Shown piece after piece: positions 1 to 6,182 of a DNA stretch of 12,010 nt; position 1 is the first letter of the stretch; the number at the start of each line of letters is the position of its first letter. The stretch covers positions 1-12,010 of the forward strand of contig CALICC010000021.1 in the NCBI GenBank assembly GCA_938049325.1, read 5' to 3'. Under the pieces are notes generated by a model. That model had not been told where the DNA came from. It worked only from the letters and a program-made list of their open reading frames with translations, and made no database searches. This DNA is from an uncultured Ilumatobacter sp. GTDB taxonomy: Bacteria; Actinomycetota; Acidimicrobiia; Acidimicrobiales; Ilumatobacteraceae. The position numbers and the translations under genes were made by a program.

Positions 1-163
1 AGAAGTCGTCGTTCGCGGCGAGGATTCGACCGCTGGGGTCGCTGAGGGACAGTGCCACAGCAGCGCGGTCGAACGCCTCGACGAGTCGTTGGTCCGAGAT
101 GTCTGGCACGGGGTTCAGTTTTGTCGAGTTCGCCTCCCCGCGCTCCGAATCATGCATGTTCAT
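1..163 (-). CDS. PAS-domain sensor/signalling protein, N-terminal fragment
   Basis: Partial gene whose 3' part lies beyond the left edge. It is read on the minus strand from the ATG at 163-161. About 54 residues are visible: a polar start (MNMHDSERGEANSTK), then residues of a PAS fold entry, including LVEAFDRAAVALSLSDPSG followed by RILAANDDF. The pattern of an amphipathic helix, a hydrophobic strand, D-x-x-G-x-I and then A-N is typical of PAS sensory domains. These usually sit in histidine kinases, diguanylate cyclases/phosphodiesterases or PP2C phosphatases, and the output domain cannot be seen here. A Shine-Dalgarno AAGGAG at 178-173 supports the start at 163; the in-frame ATG at 157 is an alternative. 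The gene begins 3 nt after the stop of the preceding membrane-protein gene, so it is the last visible member of the same operon. It may be the partner of the response regulator at 5429-6112, but that is inference. Confidence 0.72.
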   Translation of the reverse strand, partial: MNMHDSERGEANSTKLNPVPDISDQRLVEAFDRAAVALSLSDPSGRILAANDDF

Positions 164-166
164 TTC

Positions 167-841
167 CTACGTCTCCTTCAACTCTTCCGACGTCGGCCAC
201 GTGAGGCGTTCCAGATGCCGGATTCGCCAGTTGCCGTCGCTCAGCACCGCGATCACCTCGACGTGTTCGATCTCTTCGACCGGTTCCTTGCCACCCGCAG
301 CGTCGGACCGCAGTCGAACCGTCGCCACGTCGAGCACCACGATCGCGCCGTCCAAGCTGTAGAAGTCGACTCGCAGGCGGTGCGAGGTCGCCGGAGCAAC
401 TCCCACTTCGACTCCGTCGGCTTCGCCCTCGACGAACCGCGAGGTCGCCGCCTCGAGTGCCGCATCGACGAACCACACTTCAAGCCCATCGAGCATTCCC
501 GCGGCCGCTCGTTCGAGCGCTCCATCCGCACGGAGCCACATGACGCCGAGCAGGTCGCGTGTCGACGGCTCCATGACTCGAACCAGGTCGTCGGCATCGG
601 GCTCCCACTCGATCCCAGCGATCAATGCCCCCGGAACGTTCTGCGTCGGCGAGAAGGCGCGATCAGGGTCGGAGCCGTCACCGGTTTCGATCACGGCGAG
701 CGAAATCGCGCCGAGCACCACGAGGAGAGCAATCGCAACCGTCAGTGCGGCGACCACCGCGATGAACCGCTTGGCCCGCCCGACCGAAGCACCTCCCTCG
801 CCATCGATCTCGTGCAGGATGACGTCGTCGACGTGGTTCAT
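167..841 (-). CDS. Single-pass membrane protein with extracytoplasmic domain, unknown function
   Basis: The product is 224 aa. Residues 1-24 are an acidic/polar cytoplasmic tail ending in GRAKR, residues 25-50 are one strongly hydrophobic transmembrane helix (IAVVAALTVAIALLVVLG core), and the remaining ~170 residues are probably outside the membrane. The outer part has a mixed alpha/beta look, ending in strands such as VEVIAVLSDGNWRIRHLERL that resemble an NTF2-like or Mce-associated-type domain, but I do not recognise the family. The start is well fixed: ATG at 841-839 overlaps the TGA of the upstream lipoprotein gene by 4 nt (ATGA) and is preceded by a near-perfect Shine-Dalgarno GGAGGAG (853-847) at 5 nt. 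The longer reading frame extending to 1090 runs through the lipoprotein gene and is spurious. It is probably co-translated with its neighbours and may be an accessory subunit of the envelope system encoded upstream. Function unknown. Confidence 0.85.
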   Translation of the reverse strand: MNHVDDVILHEIDGEGGASVGRAKRFIAVVAALTVAIALLVVLGAISLAVIETGDGSDPDRAFSPTQNVPGALIAGIEWEPDADDLVRVMEPSTRDLLGVMWLRADGALERAAAGMLDGLEVWFVDAALEAATSRFVEGEADGVEVGVAPATSHRLRVDFYSLDGAIVVLDVATVRLRSDAAGGKEPVEEIEHVEVIAVLSDGNWRIRHLERLTWPTSEELKET

Positions 842-2088
842 CGCCACTCCTCCGTTGCGGAGACACCGAACACGACAGCGGTGACGACGTCGTCGACGTC
901 GGAATGTGCGGGGGCGATCGGGCCGAGGTCGATGATCGCTCGACCGTCGATCAGCTGCGCCTCGATCGGACCGGCATCGACGGTGCCCGTTGACGAAACG
1001 GCAACGCTGGTGCCGTCGACCACGACAGCGCGTTGCGCGTCGAGGACAGGGCCGATCGAGGCGACGAGCGACCCGTCGTCGATTTCCCATGCAACGGGGA
1101 GTTCACTCACCGCGTCGCCGAAGCCGAGCTCGATCGACTCGCTCGACGCGCCGTCGGCGTGCGCCACGAGCGTCACAATTCCCGGCAGACGAGGGCTCGC
1201 CATCGCGAATCGGGCGATTCCATCGATGGTGCGCGACGTCAGACGTCCGATCCCGTCGGGTCCGACGGTGCGCACGCGCACCAGGTGGCCGTTCGGTACG
1301 ACGTTCCCGAAACCGTCGACGATCACGTTCGTGCGCAACGCCACGAGCGACCGACCGTCGGCCACGAGCGGTGGGTCGAGCCGGTCGTCGCGTTCGACGG
1401 CGAGGGTGAGGTCCCGGGCCGGACCCGCCACTTCGTTGAAGTCCACGCGCCGGCTGGCGAGCGTTGCATCAGCAGCTCCGGCATACACCTCGACCCGCTG
1501 CGCAACGGTCCCCGACCGGATCAACCGAGCAGCGAGCCCGCCGTCGACGATGGCCTCCAGAAGCGTTGCGTCGCCGCGCTCATCGAGCAGCGTCAGGTCA
1601 ACCGGGGTTCCATCCGGCATCGGATTCCCGAAGCGGTCGGTGACGAACGCAACCGCCATTGTCTCGTCGGCGCCATCGGCCACGATGGTGCGCGGACCGA
1701 CGACGATGTCGAGCGGGTCGACCGCGCTTGCCGGCCCGATGGTCATCCACGCATCGATGTGGTCTCCGTCGACACCGTGTACGCGCAATGTCACGGTGCC
1801 GGCGAGCTGGGTCAGTCGTGCCGGAAGCTCGAACGACGCCGAACCTTCATCGAGCGGTTCGGTGAGTCGGGTGATCCCGTACGCATCGATGACATCGAGC
1901 GACATGTCGCCCGCTCCTGTCGCCTCGACCACCACGGTGACGAGTTCCCCGGCTGTCACTCGCTGGGGCGCCTCGACCTTGGTCGGTCGACTCACCACCG
2001 CGCCTTCGGGCGAGGAACAAGCAGCGATCGCGAGCGCGACGACCATCAGCCCAGCGCAACGTCGCGCTGCGGTTCTCCTGGCGGTCAC
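838..2088 (-). CDS. Lipoprotein with tandem invasin-like Ig (Big_1-type) domains
   Basis: The product is 416 aa. A basic N-region (RRTAARR), a hydrophobic stretch and the lipobox I-A-A-C (Cys24) followed by SS mark it as a lipoprotein anchored to the outer face of the cytoplasmic membrane. Beta-rich modules follow: one at about 40-118, a second at about 125-218 and a third at about 225-322, then a C-terminal beta-rich tail. The second and third carry the signature of bacterial Ig-like (invasin/intimin, Big_1) domains: V-A-D-G (137-140 and 242-245), then a strand, then D-x-F/R-x-G-N (D151..N155; D258..N262) before a P-x-G turn. These domains serve as adhesive or spacer stalks, and no catalytic motif is visible. 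The start is GTG at 2088-2086, which overlaps the TGA of the upstream gene by 4 nt (GTGA), with GAGG upstream. The stop overlaps the next gene in the same way, so translational coupling is likely on both sides. Confidence 0.87.
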   Translation of the reverse strand: MTARRTAARRCAGLMVVALAIAACSSPEGAVVSRPTKVEAPQRVTAGELVTVVVEATGAGDMSLDVIDAYGITRLTEPLDEGSASFELPARLTQLAGTVTLRVHGVDGDHIDAWMTIGPASAVDPLDIVVGPRTIVADGADETMAVAFVTDRFGNPMPDGTPVDLTLLDERGDATLLEAIVDGGLAARLIRSGTVAQRVEVYAGAADATLASRRVDFNEVAGPARDLTLAVERDDRLDPPLVADGRSLVALRTNVIVDGFGNVVPNGHLVRVRTVGPDGIGRLTSRTIDGIARFAMASPRLPGIVTLVAHADGASSESIELGFGDAVSELPVAWEIDDGSLVASIGPVLDAQRAVVVDGTSVAVSSTGTVDAGPIEAQLIDGRAIIDLGPIAPAHSDVDDVVTAVVFGVSATEEWR

Positions 2089-5000
2089 GGCGCGACCTCG
2101 CGCTGGAACGACGTGACGTCGAGACGAACGTTCGTGACCTCACGACCGGCGATCACCATCACGCCGCTCTCGACCGGCAGTGTCGCTTCGGCAGAGAATT
2201 CCTGCCCTTCCTCACCGCCGACCTTGACGTTGTCGAACGTGCGAGTGGGTGCATCGACCACACTCACGTCCGGGACGTCCGACGTCCATGCCACTCGAGT
2301 CGTCCGCTGTGGTCGGATGGAGTCGGGCACCCAGTGCCGATCGACCCAGAGCGTGCGGCCTTCATCATCGAGGTACGTGACACTGATCCGAGCGATCGTG
2401 GCGGGGGTCGTACCGGCGTTGCGGAGCAGCACGTCGAAGCTGAGCCCGTCGCCCGTAGCGTCCGCCCTCGCTCCGACCGACGCCTGGGAGATGTCGACCA
2501 CCCGTTCGAGCTGCCCGTCCGTGATCACGGCTCGGGCCGCGACCTCGATGACCGCGACCTCTTCTGCGATCACCGGACTCGCGTAAGCGAGCGGGTCGAA
2601 GTCACCTGCCGCAGGGTCATCACGGTCGAACGCTCCAGCACGCTCCTCGAAGTCGATGCGATACGGCACGGTCTCACCCGGCAAGACCTGATGGATCGAC
2701 GCCTGGTTCGCGTCGTAGCTCGCGAGCAGCACGCCGTCCTCGCCGCGCAGTACGCCGTTCACGGTGACGTCGGCGGGGTCCACATCGATATTTGTCACTG
2801 AGCCGACGACGATCCACCGGTCGTCGAGCCGATAGGTGCGACTCGGTCCCAGCGCGAGACGCGGCCGATCGAGAATGTCGTCGAAGCTGGTGCGCCCGGT
2901 CGTTTCGGCCGACCGGCCGACGCTCGACACGTCGACTTCTGGCCGGACGGTGAGTTGGTCGACGGGCGGCTCGACTGTTTGCGGCGACGGCTCGATGTAC
3001 CACTGACCGTCGACGCGCACCAGTTCGTGGGTCCGCCTGACGCGGTACTCCTCGACCGAGGTGACGAACACGAGGTCGACCTCGGCAGTCGCCGTGTCAC
3101 CGTTGGTCGTGACGACGCTCGTGACCGAGTCGAGCTCGGAGTACCCGTCGACCAGCCCGTCACGGACACTGATCGACAGCAGGTACGTCGCCAGCTCCGG
3201 TCGTTGCGCGGGATCGAGTAATTGATGGGCGTCCTCGAACTGTTGAAAGTCGAGCGATGAGTAGAACTGCTCAATCGTCGCGGACGGCGTCGACGGTTGG
3301 GTGCGGTCTAGCGTCATCAGCACCACGGGTACGACGACCAACAGCGCGAGGATCCCCACCGCGAGACGACGTTGGCGGCGCGGCGCTGGTTCGGCTGCCC
3401 ACGCGATCGTTGCGTCGAGACGTCGGCGCATCGCCGACCACGGAATCCGTACCTCGGTGGTCATGCCGTGCAGCTTCGCCGCGGCTCGTTCGAGCCGACG
3501 GTCGACCCGCTTCAACGGACGACCCGCTCCTGGTTGTTCGAAGCCGAGCTCGACGAAGCGACGCGGGAGGCGACGGCCAGCGGCGATCCAGAGCAAGATC
3601 GCGACACCGGCCAGCACCGACGTCATCGGGAGGATCCCCCACAACGCACGTTGCCAATTCGGGATCTCGCGCACGGGCAGCGCGTCCGGCAACGGCGGAA
3701 CGTCTGAGCGTTCCCACACCTCGACATCGTTGTCGAGTCGGCCGATCCGCTGCCACCCGGACCCCCACAGCAGCGGGTCGTAGAACCGGTCGATGGAGAA
3801 GACGAACTTCAGGTGGTACGGCGACGGGTTGATCAGGAATTGCTGGAGCGAACCGATGCCGGGGATGCCGCGGTACTTCGCACCCTCGAGCCGCTCGACA
3901 GATCGAGAGGTCAGTTCGGGCAGACGTCGAGCCGAGTGGTAGTTCCCATCGACGGTCAGCGCGGTCGTATTGGCAGACACCCAGGCCATCTGGTCGCCGA
4001 AGCCAAGGCTGAGATACCGCCAGCGGTCATGCTGGTCTTTGCTCATGAAGGCGCTGATCGGCGTCGGGTCGACCTTGCGCGGCTGAAACGGCCGATGATT
4101 CGTGAGGGTCGCCGCGAACACGGTGGTGAGCAGTGCCGCACCTACCGCGAAGAAGACAAAGACCCGCGGTGCCTGTCGACCGATTCGCGCTCGGCCGATC
4201 GCCCCGAGCACGCCATCGAGCATGCTGACGATCGCCCATCCTGCGAATGGCAGGATCGCGATCGTCGCCCAGATCGTGAATCGGTCGAGCGTCAAGATGT
4301 CGAACGCCCCGCCGAGGAGCAGTCTCGGGATCGGTGTGGTCCCGCCCGTCCCCAACAGCGTGAGCAGACCGATGGAAGCAGCAAGCGGCCATCCACGGCC
4401 CAACGCTGCCTTGGCGAGCGCGAACGGCAACAACAGCAGCAAGCTCGCCCACGGCACGAGCCAGAAAACCAGTCCTGCCGCTCGGTCGTTCAGGAAACTG
4501 TTGCGACTCGCATGCGGAATGGGCACCTGGGTGATCGGGTCAGAACTCGACCAAAGCCAGTACGGGAGTACGACCGTGACGAGGGTGATCACGATCAAGA
4601 CACCGAGGACACCCGCGCGCATCGCCGCCGGAAGGACACGGCGAACGCGGCGGGCGACCTGGGGCCACACCATCGAGGTACGAAAGGCGACTGCGTGGCC
4701 AAGCGGTTCCCCATCAACGGGGGTCGCCAAACGGTCGAGCACCGCACGCACGGCGACCGGCCCGGTGAAGAACACCGTTCCGAAGAGTGTGGTGACGTGA
4801 TGTCCGGCCGTGGTCGCTGCGAGCAGGACGATCGCTGCGACGAGATCGATGCGTGCGCCGCCGTGGATCCATCGCCGGATCGACGGCTGTGCGTTCAGGA
4901 GAAAGCCGAGCGCAAGCGTGGTGGGCAACTGACCGAACGTGTGCACCACCTCGGCCAACGACGAGGATGCCACGGCGAGAAGCGCCGCCCATCCCGCTGC

Positions 5001-5348
5001 TCGGCGCGACACCCAGAGCAGCGAGAACCGGTAGACGCCGACGACGATGTTGAGCACCGCGAACATCTGGAGCAGGGCAAACGCGATCTCGAGTCCGAAC
5101 AATCGCGACAACAACCCGATGCCCTGATGGGATGCAGGTGGGTAGCTGGTGACGGTGAAGCCGGTGTACCAGCGCGGCTCCCACGTGCTGAACCAGTCGC
5201 GGGCGTAGTGATCACCGAAGAAGATGTGTACCCACGCGTCATAGGTGTCCTGGTAACTCCCCGACGACAGCAGCACGCCGTGGAACAACAGAGCCAACGC
5301 CAGAGCCCAGCGAAGCCAGACGTCGCTGAGCGTCTCGGACCGGATCAT
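2085..5348 (-). CDS. Large GT-C-like polytopic membrane protein fused to extracytoplasmic domains (PTPS-related-type membrane core)
   Basis: The product is 1087 aa. The first ~415 residues hold about ten to eleven hydrophobic helices (for example 11-30, 83-110, 115-135, 168-203, 244-264, 292-335, 358-376, 395-413). The first outer loop (31-70) has acidic residues in QDTYDAWVH, then W-E-P-R-W-Y-T-G-F and Y-P-P, the layout of GT-C type polyprenyl-phosphate-sugar transferases and of the '6-pyruvoyl-tetrahydropterin synthase-related' membrane family. A soluble loop (415-565) and one helix (568-590) follow, then a basic cytoplasmic linker and a last helix (661-680). The tail outside the membrane has an NTF2-like region (about 690-790), a beta domain like FxLYD (about 835-905) and a further beta-sandwich-like region (about 930-1075). 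A role in glycosylation of an envelope polymer or protein is inferred; donor and acceptor are unknown. ATG at 5348 is the first in-frame start after an upstream stop, and no strong Shine-Dalgarno is seen. The stop overlaps the lipoprotein start. Confidence 0.85.
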   Translation of the reverse strand: MIRSETLSDVWLRWALALALLFHGVLLSSGSYQDTYDAWVHIFFGDHYARDWFSTWEPRWYTGFTVTSYPPASHQGIGLLSRLFGLEIAFALLQMFAVLNIVVGVYRFSLLWVSRRAAGWAALLAVASSSLAEVVHTFGQLPTTLALGFLLNAQPSIRRWIHGGARIDLVAAIVLLAATTAGHHVTTLFGTVFFTGPVAVRAVLDRLATPVDGEPLGHAVAFRTSMVWPQVARRVRRVLPAAMRAGVLGVLIVITLVTVVLPYWLWSSSDPITQVPIPHASRNSFLNDRAAGLVFWLVPWASLLLLLPFALAKAALGRGWPLAASIGLLTLLGTGGTTPIPRLLLGGAFDILTLDRFTIWATIAILPFAGWAIVSMLDGVLGAIGRARIGRQAPRVFVFFAVGAALLTTVFAATLTNHRPFQPRKVDPTPISAFMSKDQHDRWRYLSLGFGDQMAWVSANTTALTVDGNYHSARRLPELTSRSVERLEGAKYRGIPGIGSLQQFLINPSPYHLKFVFSIDRFYDPLLWGSGWQRIGRLDNDVEVWERSDVPPLPDALPVREIPNWQRALWGILPMTSVLAGVAILLWIAAGRRLPRRFVELGFEQPGAGRPLKRVDRRLERAAAKLHGMTTEVRIPWSAMRRRLDATIAWAAEPAPRRQRRLAVGILALLVVVPVVLMTLDRTQPSTPSATIEQFYSSLDFQQFEDAHQLLDPAQRPELATYLLSISVRDGLVDGYSELDSVTSVVTTNGDTATAEVDLVFVTSVEEYRVRRTHELVRVDGQWYIEPSPQTVEPPVDQLTVRPEVDVSSVGRSAETTGRTSFDDILDRPRLALGPSRTYRLDDRWIVVGSVTNIDVDPADVTVNGVLRGEDGVLLASYDANQASIHQVLPGETVPYRIDFEERAGAFDRDDPAAGDFDPLAYASPVIAEEVAVIEVAARAVITDGQLERVVDISQASVGARADATGDGLSFDVLLRNAGTTPATIARISVTYLDDEGRTLWVDRHWVPDSIRPQRTTRVAWTSDVPDVSVVDAPTRTFDNVKVGGEEGQEFSAEATLPVESGVMVIAGREVTNVRLDVTSFQREVAP

Positions 5349-5428
5349 GTCAGCAACATCGGACCGAAATCTTCACGCCAGTTCCGGGGAAGATCAGGTC
5401 TGGATCAAGAACGGCGGAGACCACGGGG
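5349..5428. other. Short intergenic gap between regulator and membrane-protein genes
   Basis: This 80-nt non-coding gap separates the regulator's stop (5431-5429) from the ATG of the membrane-protein gene (5348), both on the minus strand. A 6-bp inverted repeat (ATCTTC with GAAGAT, 14-nt loop, about 5368-5393) is the only structure seen. No T-tract follows it, so I do not call a terminator. The gap is long enough for a second promoter, but no convincing -35/-10 pair was found. Confidence 0.35.
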
Positions 5429-6112
5429 TCACGTGTTGACGGCATAGCCCACACCACGAACCGTTCGGATTCGACTCGGCTTGCCGGAGTCGATCTTCTT
5501 GCGCAAGTTCGCGATGTGGACGTCGACCACGTGATCGTCGCTGATGTAGTTCTCGCCCCAGACGGCACCGAGCAACTGCGATCGGGTGAGGACACTGCCT
5601 GGCCGCTCGGCGAGCGCGTCGAGCAACTCGAACTCGATCTTCGTCAGCTCGACCGACGATCCATCGATCGTGACGACCCGCGCGTCGCTGTCGATCGTCA
5701 TGTCACCAACGGTCTGCTTCGATGGCTGAGGTGCGTCCCCCGAAGCGCGGGCCCGACCGAGGAGTGCTCCAACTCGAGCGGCGAGTTCCCGCGGTGAGAA
5801 CGGTTTGGTCATGTAATCGTCGGCGCCGAGCCGGAAACCGACGAGCTTGTCCACTTCGTCGTCACGCCCGGTCAGCAACAGGACGAATGCGTTGGTGTCG
5901 CGTCGAATCTCCTGGCACAGGTCGAGTCCGTCGCCGTCGGGCAGCGTGAGGTCGAGGATCACCACGTCGGGTGGCACTGCTCGCAGGCGTTCGCGCGCAT
6001 CAGCCAGATTGGCTGCCAGCGTGACCTCGTGCTGCTCACCACGCAAGGCTGCCGTCACGAGTTGCGCGAACTCTGGTGCGTCCTCCACAACCAGGACTCG
6101 GGCGCCGACCAC
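5429..6112 (-). CDS. OmpR/PhoB-family response regulator
   Basis: The product is 227 aa, full length for the family. Residues 1-120 form the receiver domain: acidic pair E10-D11, phospho-acceptor D54 in V-I-L-D-L-T-L-P-D, switch T81 (L-L-T-G-R-D) and K103 (Y-M-T-K-P-F). Residues ~134-227 are the winged-helix DNA-binding domain with the typical L-T-K-I-E-F-E-L-L, L-T-R-S-Q-L-L and DNA-recognition-helix segment VVDVHIANLRKKI, ending in R-T-V-R-G-V-G-Y. It is therefore a phosphorylation-controlled transcription factor in the cytoplasm. The start is GTG at 6112-6110, the first possible start after an in-frame TGA at 6127-6125; its Shine-Dalgarno is weak. No histidine kinase adjoins it. The next gene downstream (2085-5348) starts 80 nt after its stop on the same strand, and the PAS protein four genes on is the only visible candidate sensor. 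An inverted repeat (6140-6161) just upstream could be an autoregulatory site. Confidence 0.95.
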   Translation of the reverse strand: MVGARVLVVEDAPEFAQLVTAALRGEQHEVTLAANLADARERLRAVPPDVVILDLTLPDGDGLDLCQEIRRDTNAFVLLLTGRDDEVDKLVGFRLGADDYMTKPFSPRELAARVGALLGRARASGDAPQPSKQTVGDMTIDSDARVVTIDGSSVELTKIEFELLDALAERPGSVLTRSQLLGAVWGENYISDDHVVDVHIANLRKKIDSGKPSRIRTVRGVGYAVNT

Positions 6113-6139
6113 GCACCGATGATCTCACAGGCGCTGTCC

Positions 6140-6161
6140 GTGGTCACGTCTTTGTGACCAC
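6140..6161. promoter_or_regulatory. Perfect 8-bp inverted repeat upstream of the response regulator
   Basis: GTGGTCAC and GTGACCAC are separated by 6 nt (GTCTTT). The repeat lies 28 nt upstream of the regulator's GTG start and 22 nt downstream of the flavoenzyme's stop codon (6183-6185). No T-run follows in either direction, which argues against an intrinsic terminator. The symmetry and position fit an operator for the regulator promoter, perhaps autoregulatory, since GTCAC-type half sites are reported for some actinobacterial OmpR-family regulators such as MtrA. It could also act as a weak or factor-assisted terminator for the upstream gene. Confidence 0.5.
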
Positions 6162-6182
6162 AGGTTGCCCGTATCTCGGGTG

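Noticed and set aside
842..1090. N-terminal extension of the 224-aa membrane protein to 1090
   Set aside because: It overlaps the lipoprotein gene by 250 nt and is Arg-rich. The ATG at 841 has a strong GGAGGAG and an ATGA overlap.
89..2586. Long plus-strand open frames (675 and 517 codons) opposite the lipoprotein and small membrane protein genes
   Set aside because: Their products are Arg/Ser/His-rich low-information sequence with no domain or Shine-Dalgarno. They mirror real minus-strand genes that have a lipobox, membrane helices and coupled starts.
3813..5447. 544-codon plus-strand open frame opposite the large membrane protein
   Set aside because: The product is extremely charged (R, E, D, Q, H) with no recognisable fold, a typical antisense shadow of a hydrophobic high-GC gene.
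5350..5595. 81-codon minus-strand frame covering the gap between regulator and membrane protein
   Set aside because: Most of it overlaps the conserved DNA-binding domain of the regulator in another frame, and the product has no recognisable features.
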